Shown piece by piece: positions 26,156 to 34,000 of a stretch of DNA of 64,000 nucleotides. How positions within the stretch are numbered: the first letter of the stretch is position 1; each line of letters opens with the position of its first letter. Under the pieces are notes generated by a model. The model searched no databases. It was given only the letters and a program-made list of their open reading frames with translations, and was not told where the DNA came from. The DNA comes from Gammaproteobacteria bacterium (GTDB taxonomy: Bacteria; Pseudomonadota; Gammaproteobacteria; Steroidobacterales; Steroidobacteraceae): positions 1 to 64,000 of the forward strand of contig CANGOP010000016.1 in assembly GCA_947455595.1 (NCBI GenBank). The letters are read 5' to 3'. A program made the translations under genes and the position numbers.

Positions 26156-26935
26156 ATGTCCCACATTCCGCTCACGGCTCTCGTCACCGGCGCCTCGCGC
26201 GGGATCGGCGCCGAAATCGCCCGCCAGTTAGCTGCCCGCGGCGTTACCGTGGCCCTGCACTATGGCGCGAACGCAGACCTCGCCCGCGCCGTCTGCGACA
26301 GCCTGTCAGGTCAGGGCCATACGCTGCATCAGGCCATGCTCGAGAGCCCAGAAGCGGTGGATACCCTATGGGCGTCGGTGCTGCGGGCGCACCCGCGCGT
26401 CGACATCCTCGTGAACAACGCCGGTCTGTTCCGCGACCATCCCCCACTTCGCACCACCCCAGCGGATTGGCTCGCAGCCTGGCAACTAACGCTCAGCGCC
26501 AATCTCATCGCACCGGCGCAGCTCTCGCAGCATGCGGCCACCGCCATGGCACAACAGGCGCCCCGCAATGATCAATTCGGACGTGGGCGTCTGGTGCAGA
26601 TCTCCTCCCGCGGCGCCTTTCGTGGGGAGCCAGATTCCCCCGCCTACGGCGCTTCCAAGGCCGGCCTCAACGCGATGAGCCAATCATTGGCCAAAGCTCT
26701 CGCCCCAGCAGGGATCTATGCCTACTGCCTAGCACCGGGTTGGGTGGGGACCGACATGGCGCGCGGCCACATCGATGGACCAGGGGGAGCGGAGATACTG
26801 GCGCAGCATCCCCTGGGTCGGATTACGCGGCCCGATGAACTTGCCGCAGCAGCAGTGTGGTGTGCACTCGATGCACCGGCCGCTATGACCGGGTCTATCC
26901 TCGATGTGAATGGTGCAAGCTACCTGAGAACCTAA
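26156..26935 (+). CDS. Short-chain dehydrogenase/reductase (SDR)
   Basis: Classical SDR of about 259 aa: NAD(P) motif VTGASRGIGAEIA, NNAG, and catalytic YGASK. The ATG at 26156 directly precedes the fold's first strand; upstream codons look untranslated. It is divergent from the tmp-like operon across the inverted repeat and followed after 2 nt by a class V PLP gene, so those two form an operon. The substrate is unknown; an alcohol or aldehyde from the neighbouring amine/phosphonate pathway is possible but unsupported. Confidence 0.88.
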   Translation: MSHIPLTALVTGASRGIGAEIARQLAARGVTVALHYGANADLARAVCDSLSGQGHTLHQAMLESPEAVDTLWASVLRAHPRVDILVNNAGLFRDHPPLRTTPADWLAAWQLTLSANLIAPAQLSQHAATAMAQQAPRNDQFGRGRLVQISSRGAFRGEPDSPAYGASKAGLNAMSQSLAKALAPAGIYAYCLAPGWVGTDMARGHIDGPGGAEILAQHPLGRITRPDELAAAAVWCALDAPAAMTGSILDVNGASYLRT

Positions 26936-26937
26936 GT

Positions 26938-28107
26938 ATGACACTCGATATCCACCAACTGCGTCGCGACACGCCGGGCTGCACACAGCGGATCCATTTC
27001 AACAATGCGGGGGCGGGACTCATGCCCAATGCGGTGGCCGACGCGGTCCTCGCGCATCTGGACCTCGAGCGACGCATCGGCGCATACGAAGCCGAGGCTG
27101 CTGCCGCAGCAGACCTAGCGGACTTTTATCAAGCCTTTGGCGAGCTCTTGCATTGCCGCGCCGATGAAGTCGCATGGATCGAAAACGCCACGCGAGCCTG
27201 GGATCTGGCTGTCCATGCCCTCCCGTGGACGGCTGGCGATCGCATCCTCGTACACGCCTCGGACTACGCCTCCAACCATCTTGCGCTGCTGCAATTGGCA
27301 AAGCACCGTGGTGTCGAGCTCGACACTGTTCCTTCCGCTCCCGACGGCACGGTCGATGTCGAAGCGCTCGCCGCGGCGATCGGCCCGCGCACGCGGGCGA
27401 TCATGGTGACGCACTCGCCCACCCACGATGGGTTGATCAATCCGGTACACGCCATCGGCGCCATCGCCAAGCAACACGGTCTCTGGTTCGTGCTCGATGG
27501 CTGTCAGTCGGTCGGTCAGGTCGAGGTCGACGTCAAAGCGATTGGCTGCCACATCTACTCAGGCAGCGGTCGCAAGTTCCTGCGTGGCCCAAGAGGGACT
27601 GGGTTCTTGTATGTGGATGTGGATCTGTTAGCGATCATGGAGCCTCCCTTCATTGACCTGCATGCGGGCAGTGTTGAAGGGAGCGGCTATCGCTTTATCG
27701 ACGGCACCCGGCGTTTCGAATGTTGGGAAACGTATGTCGCCGGTCGCTTGGGTGAACGCGCAGCCGTGCGCTATCTACTCTCATTGGGCGTCACTCAGGT
27801 CACGACCCGCATCGCGCAACTCGCCGCGCGCCTACGCGAAGCGCTCGCTGCGGAAGCGTCCGTGACCGTGCTCGACCACGGAACTAGACGCGGTGGCATC
27901 GTGACGTTCATCTGCCGCGACGAAGCTCCGACGGCGACGATGCTGCGACTGCGTGCTCGGCATATGAATACGTCGGTTACGGGACCCAACGCCGCACCCT
28001 TGGCACCGCAATGGGCGACCCACGCCGGCGCCGTGCGCGCCTCGGTACACGCCTACAACACGGATGAGGAGATTGCGCAGTTCGTGGCCGCGCTGCGGGA
28101 GCGCTGA
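26938..28107 (+). CDS. Class V PLP-dependent aminotransferase / cysteine desulfurase-like protein
   Basis: Fold-type I PLP enzyme of 389 aa. FNNAGAGLMPNAV at the start, FVLDGCQSVGQ (Asp to the PLP ring nitrogen) and the PLP lysine in GSGRKFLRGPRGTGFLYV are clear; the last block is typical of the isopenicillin-N epimerase / CsdA-like branch. It begins 2 nt after the SDR stop codon. It lacks a convincing Cys-containing desulfurase loop, so a lyase, epimerase or aminotransferase on an amino-acid-like compound is more likely. Substrate unknown. Confidence 0.82.
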   Translation: MTLDIHQLRRDTPGCTQRIHFNNAGAGLMPNAVADAVLAHLDLERRIGAYEAEAAAAADLADFYQAFGELLHCRADEVAWIENATRAWDLAVHALPWTAGDRILVHASDYASNHLALLQLAKHRGVELDTVPSAPDGTVDVEALAAAIGPRTRAIMVTHSPTHDGLINPVHAIGAIAKQHGLWFVLDGCQSVGQVEVDVKAIGCHIYSGSGRKFLRGPRGTGFLYVDVDLLAIMEPPFIDLHAGSVEGSGYRFIDGTRRFECWETYVAGRLGERAAVRYLLSLGVTQVTTRIAQLAARLREALAAEASVTVLDHGTRRGGIVTFICRDEAPTATMLRLRARHMNTSVTGPNAAPLAPQWATHAGAVRASVHAYNTDEEIAQFVAALRER

Positions 28108-28127
28108 GGAACTGGTCTAACGGATCG

Positions 28128-28574
28128 TCAGTATTCCGCCGCGATGGCCGCGGCATCGACGCCGGCGGCACGCAGCAATTGCGTCCGCTCGACTTCCACC
28201 CCGACCAAGGGCCGCTGACGGGCCCTGTGGATTTCATCAGCCGTAAACGGCGCCATCGTCGCAGCGGCCTCGGGCGCAAAGCGCTGTGCCACCTGATTCA
28301 TGACCGCCGCGAGGCGACCATCATCCAACTGCGAATTGGAAACGCCCGGCACTCGCAAGACGAACTCACGGCCACCGGGCACCCCGAGGTATAGTCCGAG
28401 CCGCCCGGCCAGGCGCGGCACCTTGTGTGGCAAGCCGCGTCCGCTTTCACCATGACAGCCGGCACAGAACAGGGTGTAGTTTTGAGCGACATCGTCGGTG
28501 GGCTTGCGTTCGAGGGCGGCCAGCACGCCGACCCAAGTCAAGAGTAGAGCCGCTAACCCAAGAGCACGCATCAC
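28128..28574 (-). CDS. Class I cytochrome c, distal gene of the amine dehydrogenase operon
   Basis: Exported mono-haem cytochrome c of 148 aa. An N-terminal hydrophobic leader (LGLAALLLTWVGVLAAL) precedes the haem site CAGCH (about residue 38); the likely distal Met is in ATMAPF. A charged C-terminal extension follows. It overlaps the previous cytochrome gene by 4 nt. It probably passes electrons from the amine dehydrogenase (or its first cytochrome) to the respiratory chain. It is too small, with one haem motif, to be a MauG-like di-haem enzyme. Confidence 0.85.
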   Translation of the reverse strand: MMRALGLAALLLTWVGVLAALERKPTDDVAQNYTLFCAGCHGESGRGLPHKVPRLAGRLGLYLGVPGGREFVLRVPGVSNSQLDDGRLAAVMNQVAQRFAPEAAATMAPFTADEIHRARQRPLVGVEVERTQLLRAAGVDAAAIAAEY

Positions 28575-29035
28575 GGCGACGCCGTGACCACCGTCGCACG
28601 GTGCGCACGCACAGCAGCCCCATCCACCACTTGCGCCCGTTCATGCGCAAGATCAGCCGCCTCGATCGGCGCAATTCCGGCGTCGACATGCGCAAGATCA
28701 AAAAGGACGTGATTCAACACGGCCGCCAAGGTCGCATCGTCGAAGCGACTGAACTCGGGCATCTTGAAGTTATAGCGACGCTCGCCCACCGTGATCTCGC
28801 CATACATCCCGTAAAGCACCGTCATCGCCAGTTGCCGACGACCCTCGGATGTCTGGGCAAAGCGTGGCGCATCGATAATGACCGGCGGCGCAAGGCCGGC
28901 ATTACCCGCACCGTTGGCGCGATGACAAACGGCGCAGTTCGCCTGAAACGTCGCCGCGCCCTCAGCGTAGCGCGGCTCGTCTGCGACCGCAGATGCGACA
29001 ACGAGGAGTGCCTCCCACCAACCGACCTGCCTCAC
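28571..29035 (-). CDS. Class I cytochrome c, proximal partner of the amine dehydrogenase
   Basis: Mono-haem cytochrome c of 154 aa with haem motif CAVCH and probable axial Met in FKMPEF. I start at a GTG at 29035, which overlaps the light-chain stop by 4 nt (GTGA) and gives a proper signal peptide (WWEALLVVASAVADEP). The open frame extends further upstream, but only inside the light-chain gene. Position right after the light chain suggests it is the direct electron acceptor, in the place of amicyanin or azurin. Confidence 0.85.
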   Translation of the reverse strand: MRQVGWWEALLVVASAVADEPRYAEGAATFQANCAVCHRANGAGNAGLAPPVIIDAPRFAQTSEGRRQLAMTVLYGMYGEITVGERRYNFKMPEFSRFDDATLAAVLNHVLFDLAHVDAGIAPIEAADLAHERAQVVDGAAVRAHRATVVTASP

Positions 29036-29610
29036 TTCTCCGCCACCCCGAGGATCACGGATACGGAGCAATGGTAGTTCGGGTTGTCGTTCGCCATGCA
29101 CCAGTTCACGTCGTTGTTGAGCGACATGCGATACATCGGCTTTTCACCTTCGTTGCGTACGCACGTGCAGGCGCCGCAGGTCGTGCGACCGCAGCAATCG
29201 TTGTAAGACACCAGGTAGTCGCGACCATCGGCGGGATTCTGGCACGTGCCGATCCAGGTGATCGGCGACGGTTCCGTGCCGGGCGGACAGGTGGTTGACG
29301 TGCCACCGCAACACGCACACAAGAAGCCGTCGATCGCGCAGTACTTCCAGTAATCACACGATTGCTGATCCGTGACGATCGTCGCCGGCGCCTTGGCGTG
29401 ACCGGCCTGCGGTGCGGCCGGGGCATCTTTTGCCGGCAGATCGGCGGCTTCCGCCACAGCACCGCGGCGCACCGGCAGCAATGGCAAGGCCGCGACACCG
29501 GTGATGGCCATCGCGAAGGTCCCCAAGAAACTACGCCGAGATGAACGGCGCGCGACCGAGCGCGACGCCAGTTCCATCAGTCGGTCCAATCGAGCTTGCA
29601 TTGAAATCAT
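29032..29610 (-). CDS. Amine dehydrogenase light chain, TTQ-bearing (MauA/AauA-like)
   Basis: Small subunit of a periplasmic quinoprotein amine dehydrogenase. W119 and W170 are 51 residues apart, exactly as the two Trp that form tryptophan tryptophylquinone in Paracoccus MauA (W57, W108). D138 in YNDCC matches the essential D76. About 14 Cys are present, as expected for its many disulfides (SCDYWKYC, CACCGG, CCGRTTCGACTC). A twin-arginine leader SRRSFLG lies near residue 24, followed by an Ala-rich spacer. The start at 29610 overlaps the heavy-chain stop by 4 nt. Methylamine or an aromatic amine could be the substrate. Confidence 0.93.
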   Translation of the reverse strand: MISMQARLDRLMELASRSVARRSSRRSFLGTFAMAITGVAALPLLPVRRGAVAEAADLPAKDAPAAPQAGHAKAPATIVTDQQSCDYWKYCAIDGFLCACCGGTSTTCPPGTEPSPITWIGTCQNPADGRDYLVSYNDCCGRTTCGACTCVRNEGEKPMYRMSLNNDVNWCMANDNPNYHCSVSVILGVAEK

Positions 29611-30767
29611 GACGGGTTCTGCATGTACCACAGCGATTGCCCCAGTTTTGCTTCGGTGTGGAGAACTCGGCCACTGCGGGCATCTAGCACCAGCAGAGCC
29701 GACCGGTCGGTCGCGACGTACAGCAAGGGCTGGGCATCGCGAGTGGCGAGGAGTGCAATTCCACCGCCGTGTTGCGTCACATTGATGGGCCAACGGCTCA
29801 GACGCTTGTGCGTAACCGTATCGAAGACCCACACCTCGTTGCCGGCTTCCTTATGCGAGCCATCACCACCGCGGTGCATGAGCACATACAGTCGGTTGAG
29901 CGGCGCATTGAAGGCCAGCATCTCTTGTCCACCCGGACGCCAATGGCCCCGTTCGCTAGCCGAGACCAGCGACCAGATCGGCGCGAAGGTCGGACGGTCG
30001 CCCGTCAGATCGACGGCGTGCACATCACCCAAGAAGGACACAAAGGTGGCGCCAACGGGGGTCTGCACCGACTGGACAAAGACCGGATCCTTGTCCACGT
30101 CGAAGAACGCATCCGACACCGAACGCGAGGCTTCATGTCCGGTTTCATCGACGCTCACCGTCAACAAACGACCGTTTTCGCAGATCGCTGAGAACCGATG
30201 CGGCGCCGACGGAATCGCCTGCACACAACCGTCGGTGTCGATTTCCGTGGTCACGCTGTTCTTGGCGATATCGATCACCGACACCGATGACGCCGGCGTC
30301 AGGTTGGTCGAGTACAGAAACTTGCCGTCCGCGCTGTAGGCGAGATTGAACGGAGTGATGGCGCCGACCTGCGCACGTTTTGCTGGCAGAACGAGTTCGC
30401 CGCGTGGCTTTAACGTCTCGTTGTCGTACCACTCGACGACTTCGGTTCGAGTGCCGTGACCACCGCGCGACCAGTAGGTAGCCGCCAGCGCCGAGGTCTT
30501 GCCATCCGGCGACTCCGCGAAGTTACCGTAGTAACCTAAGTCCATCATTCCGAGCAGCCGACCCGCGTCACCGTCGTACACATAGACACGCTCGTCGATG
30601 TAGTTCGACCAGGAGACGTCGAGCAGATACGCCCAGTGTGCGGAGCGATGCGGCAGCTTTTCAATGCCGATATGTTCAGGTGCCAACGGTGGCGAAACAG
30701 CGGTGGCTGCCAGTGAGGCCGCCGGTAGGCAGGCGATCAACACGGCACCGATACGACCCAAGCGCAT
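29607..30767 (-). CDS. Amine dehydrogenase heavy chain (MauB/AauB-like)
   Basis: Large subunit of the same enzyme, a seven-bladed propeller exported by a Sec signal peptide (MRLGRIGAVLIACLPAASLA). Family blocks include YVYDGDAGRLLGMMDLGYYG, FAESPDGKTSALAATYWSRG, LYVLMHRGGDGSHKEAG and EVWVFDTVTHKRL. Its 386 aa matches MauB/AauB. It heads the operon heavy - light - cytochrome c - cytochrome c, with each junction overlapping by 4 nt. In the known mau and aau operons the E and D genes lie between the subunit genes; here they are absent. Confidence 0.92.
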   Translation of the reverse strand: MRLGRIGAVLIACLPAASLAATAVSPPLAPEHIGIEKLPHRSAHWAYLLDVSWSNYIDERVYVYDGDAGRLLGMMDLGYYGNFAESPDGKTSALAATYWSRGGHGTRTEVVEWYDNETLKPRGELVLPAKRAQVGAITPFNLAYSADGKFLYSTNLTPASSVSVIDIAKNSVTTEIDTDGCVQAIPSAPHRFSAICENGRLLTVSVDETGHEASRSVSDAFFDVDKDPVFVQSVQTPVGATFVSFLGDVHAVDLTGDRPTFAPIWSLVSASERGHWRPGGQEMLAFNAPLNRLYVLMHRGGDGSHKEAGNEVWVFDTVTHKRLSRWPINVTQHGGGIALLATRDAQPLLYVATDRSALLVLDARSGRVLHTEAKLGQSLWYMQNPS

Positions 30768-30874
30768 GAGAACCCCCGAAACAGCTGGGTTGAGTTCCCC
30801 GAGTCTGCCACATAGCCCCCATCCTCGTCTCCGGGGTCGTAGCGCAAAGTTGAAAACGCAGGGATACTCGGCCG
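30768..30874. promoter_or_regulatory. Divergent gap, amine dehydrogenase operon / MFS-oxidase pair
   Basis: 107 bp between divergent starts. I see no strong inverted repeat or consensus promoter. Shared control of the two amine-related operons is plausible from layout only. Confidence 0.3.
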
Positions 30875-32164
30875 ATGACTACACCACGCACCTCAGGCCG
30901 CCTAGGCGGCCTCTACCACGGCTGGAAAGTGCTCATTGCGCTCTTCCTCGCGGGATTTTTCGTCTACGGCGGGGGGCTGTATTGCTTCGTGCTCTTCGTT
31001 ACCCCCCTAACGGCTGAGTTTGGCTGGAGTCGAGCCAGTACCGGTGGCATCGTGTCAGCCTTCTGGCTGTCCTTCCCGTTGTTGCTGGTGGGCGGCTACG
31101 CGATTCGGCGCTTTGGCGTCACGCGCATGTTGGCCGTCGGCATCAGTATTGAGGCCATCTGCGTCATTCTTTTGGCGAGCGTTTCGGCGCTTCCGCAGAT
31201 GTACTTGCTGCGCGGGGCGATGGGATTCGGGAAAATCCTCTTCGCGGCCTCGATTCCGGTCACCTGCGCGCGCTGGTTCTCACGCCATTTCGGCTTATCG
31301 CTCGGCATTGCGTGGGCCGGCTGGCATATCGGCGGCATGGTGCTCGCACCCATCACGGGCATGATCATCGAGCACTCGGGATGGCGGACCGCCTGCATCG
31401 CACTCGGCGTAGCGCTCTTGACTCTGGCGCTGCTGCCGATCCTGTGGGTGCAGCGCATCGACTCGCCGGCTGCCTTGGGTCTGGGGCTCGATGGCGATCC
31501 CCTCACGGCGGACGGCACGGACGCACAACCCGTGAAGGCAAATGCCCCGAACATGGCAGCCACCGGTACGTTGCCGGATCTTTTGCGCGCGCCGACGTTC
31601 TGGCTGATTGCGCTGGCCACGCTCTTTTTCTACACAACGTATGGCGGTGTGTTGGCGCATGAAGGCGCGATCGTTGAAGCGGCGGGCTATTCAGCAACCG
31701 CCTCCTCGCTCGTGCTCAGCCTGACCACCGGGTTCGCGGCGCTCGGCAGCGCAGCGTCGGGGTGGCTGCTTGATCGCTGGAGCCTGAGCCGAGTCGGCGT
31801 TCTGATGCACCTTCTGTTGATAGCCGGCACCGCTGCGCTGTTCATCGTCATGGGCGCACCGTCCTTACTGGCCTTGGCGGTGTATGGTGTGACCTTCGGA
31901 TTGATGATTGGCGGATCCGACGTATTCTTCGTCGCCTTCGTACGCGACCGCTTTCCACATGTGGGCGTCGGCTTTCAGTACAGCACCTGGTATTTCGTCG
32001 AGCTCGGCACATTGCTCGTCGCGCCCGTGATCGCCGGTCACATCTACGACGTGTTCGGTAACTACCGCACCACGCTCGGCATTCTGGTTGTGTGTGCCGT
32101 GGCCGCACTGGCCCTGTGCGGTGTGGCACTGCGCACGCGACGGCCACTGACTTCACCTGCATGA
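30875..32164 (+). CDS. MFS transporter, oxalate/formate or monocarboxylate (OFA/MCT)-like
   Basis: Twelve-helix transporter of 429 aa. The start YHGWKVLIALFLAGFFVYGG and FVTPLTAEFGWSRASTGG are typical of OFA/MCT-type carriers, as is GVGFQYSTWYFVELGTLLVAPVIAGHIYD near the end. It overlaps the following FAD oxidase gene by 4 nt (ATGA), so the carrier probably supplies that oxidase's substrate or removes its product. It is divergent from the amine dehydrogenase operon. Substrate unknown. Confidence 0.85.
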   Translation: MTTPRTSGRLGGLYHGWKVLIALFLAGFFVYGGGLYCFVLFVTPLTAEFGWSRASTGGIVSAFWLSFPLLLVGGYAIRRFGVTRMLAVGISIEAICVILLASVSALPQMYLLRGAMGFGKILFAASIPVTCARWFSRHFGLSLGIAWAGWHIGGMVLAPITGMIIEHSGWRTACIALGVALLTLALLPILWVQRIDSPAALGLGLDGDPLTADGTDAQPVKANAPNMAATGTLPDLLRAPTFWLIALATLFFYTTYGGVLAHEGAIVEAAGYSATASSLVLSLTTGFAALGSAASGWLLDRWSLSRVGVLMHLLLIAGTAALFIVMGAPSLLALAVYGVTFGLMIGGSDVFFVAFVRDRFPHVGVGFQYSTWYFVELGTLLVAPVIAGHIYDVFGNYRTTLGILVVCAVAALALCGVALRTRRPLTSPA

Positions 32165-33441
32165 CCGCCGTTACTCTCTCCTCGATCTATCCTCACACCG
32201 CACCAGCAGCGCCGGCCACGCCACCGTGGGCGGGTTATGCCACCTGTGATCTGATCGTGATTGGCGCAGGCTACACGGGCCTATCAACCGCACTGCATGC
32301 CGCTGAGCGAGGACTGCAGGTGATCGTGTTGGAAGCGGTGGAGCCTGGTTTTGGTGCCGCGGGTCGCAATGGCGGGCAGGTGAATCCCGGCCTCAAGCAC
32401 GAGCCAGACGAGATTGAGGCGCATTTCGGTACTGACGTCGGCACAAGGCTGGTGGCGATGGCCGGCGAAGCCCCCGGCTTCCTGTTCGATCTGGTGGAAA
32501 GGCATAGCTTGCAGTGCGACGCTCAGCGCAGTGCCACGTTGCGCGCGGCCTATCACCCGGTTAGTTTAAGCGCGCTAGATACGCAGGTCACCCAATGGGC
32601 GCGCCGGGGTGTGGTCATTGAACGTCTCGATGCGGCGGGGGTTGAACGCCTGACGGGGACTAACCGCTATGTGGGCGCCACGCGAGACCCACGCGGCGGC
32701 AGCGTGAACCCGCTCGCGTATGCGCGCGAACTGGCGCGCGCCGCGCTCTCAGCCGGCGCACGGATCGCCGGACACAGCCCGGTCCGGACGCTTCAACGCA
32801 CGGGAGACGGATGGCGCGCCCACACCGCCGGCGGCAGCGTGCTCGCCCCTCAGGTCGTGATCGCGACCGACGGTTATAGCGATGAGCTCTGGCCGGGTCT
32901 GCGCAGAAGCGTGGTGCCGGTCTACAGCTCCATCGTCGCCAGCGCACCGTTGCCGGACGCCGTACGGGATCGCGTGTTGCCACAGGGTGAGGTCGTTTAT
33001 GAGTCGGGGCAGGTCACCACGTACTATCGCGTGGATGCGGCCGGTCGCCTGCTCATCGGTGGGCGCGGGGTACAACGGGCCGTGCGCAGCGCAGACGATC
33101 ATCGCCATCTCAGTGACTATGCGATTCGCCTATGGCCGGCGTTGCGCGGCATCGATTGGACACATGTCTGGAATGGGCAGTTTGCGCTCACGCCAGACTT
33201 TTACCCGCGCTATCACGCACCGGCACCCGGTGTGCACATCGCGTTAGGCTACAGTGGTCGCGGCGTCGCCTTGGCCACGCGCTTCGGCGCTGCACTCGCA
33301 AAGCAGGTATCGGGAGACGACCCACACGCCCTACCTCTCACGCCCACGCCGATTCCGCACCTGCCGATGCATCGCTTCTGGCGACTAGGCGTATTGGCCG
33401 GCGTCTCGTGGGGCCGCCTGAGAGATCGTCTCGGTCGCTGA
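32161..33441 (+). CDS. FAD-dependent amine oxidoreductase, PuuB-like (DAO family)
   Basis: Flavin oxidase of 426 aa with the dinucleotide motif IVIGAGYTGLSTALHAAERG and GFGAAGRNGGQVNPGLK, both characteristic of gamma-glutamylputrescine oxidase-like enzymes (PuuB/OrdL). The C-terminal GYSGRGVALATRFGAALA completes the FAD site. The start at 32161 overlaps the MFS stop by 4 nt; the longer frame lies within the MFS gene. Oxidation of an amine or N-methyl amino acid is likely. There is no puuA, puuC or puuD next to it, so the putrescine pathway is not supported. Confidence 0.85.
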   Translation: MTAVTLSSIYPHTAPAAPATPPWAGYATCDLIVIGAGYTGLSTALHAAERGLQVIVLEAVEPGFGAAGRNGGQVNPGLKHEPDEIEAHFGTDVGTRLVAMAGEAPGFLFDLVERHSLQCDAQRSATLRAAYHPVSLSALDTQVTQWARRGVVIERLDAAGVERLTGTNRYVGATRDPRGGSVNPLAYARELARAALSAGARIAGHSPVRTLQRTGDGWRAHTAGGSVLAPQVVIATDGYSDELWPGLRRSVVPVYSSIVASAPLPDAVRDRVLPQGEVVYESGQVTTYYRVDAAGRLLIGGRGVQRAVRSADDHRHLSDYAIRLWPALRGIDWTHVWNGQFALTPDFYPRYHAPAPGVHIALGYSGRGVALATRFGAALAKQVSGDDPHALPLTPTPIPHLPMHRFWRLGVLAGVSWGRLRDRLGR

Positions 33442-33443
33442 GT

Positions 33444-33875
33444 CTACTCGCGCTCGCGGCCGCCGGAGGCCTCGTAGGCCACCCAGCCGAGCACGATGCC
33501 AATACCGATGCCAAAGAGCACTCGGGCGGCCGAATTAAAGGCCGAACCCACCGGTAGCGCCGCGCCATGACCGAGATCCGCCCGCGTCAGATCCGACAGT
33601 CGCGACAGCACGATCCCGACCACCGTAAAGACCAACAGCACGACCCAGCGAGACGGTCGCCGCGCGATCCGCTCGGCGGTGGTGCTGCCAGCCTGCAGGC
33701 CGCTGCCGACTAACAGCCCACCGAGCGCGCCCATCAACCACCGCGGCGCAGCGAGCTGTTCGGCAATGCCCGGCAGATCGCCAGCGGTCATCCCCAACAG
33801 ACCGAGGCCAGCCATGATCAAACCCAGCGTCGCGATCTGCGGCAGGGGATTATCGGAACGGGACGTGGGGGACAC
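33444..33875 (-). CDS. Hypothetical integral membrane protein
   Basis: A 143-aa protein I do not recognise. It has four likely membrane segments: LGLIMAGLGLLGMTA, LMGALGGLLVGSGLQAG, WVVLLVFTVVGIVLSRL and ARVLFGIGIGIVLGWVA. Two resemble glycine-rich (GxxxG) helix pairs. The 3' end is 2 bp from the convergent oxidase gene. Its ATG at 33875 is the first in frame. Confidence 0.55.
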   Translation of the reverse strand: MSPTSRSDNPLPQIATLGLIMAGLGLLGMTAGDLPGIAEQLAAPRWLMGALGGLLVGSGLQAGSTTAERIARRPSRWVVLLVFTVVGIVLSRLSDLTRADLGHGAALPVGSAFNSAARVLFGIGIGIVLGWVAYEASGGRERE

Positions 33876-34000
33876 GGAACACCTCGGAACCTAGACGAAC
33901 CCGGTTGATTCTAGCGCTCCACGCCAGCAACGCTAGCTCAACCGTTGCCGGGCGCTGGCCGAGAGGGGATCATGCAACGACGTTTGAGGGGGAGTTCGCC
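33876..34000. promoter_or_regulatory. Divergent gap before the six-hairpin glycosidase gene
   Basis: 125 bp. A short inverted repeat CTAGCG...CGCTAG lies in the middle, and a strong ribosome site (GAGGGGGAG) precedes the ATG at 34001. No consensus promoter was seen. Confidence 0.3.

Noticed and set aside
28128-29035. The two cytochromes as MauG-type maturation enzymes
   Set aside because: Each has one CxxCH and about 150 residues; MauG is a di-haem protein more than twice that size.
32161-33441. Putrescine (Puu) pathway
   Set aside because: Only a PuuB-like oxidase is present; puuA, puuC, puuD and puuR are absent around it.
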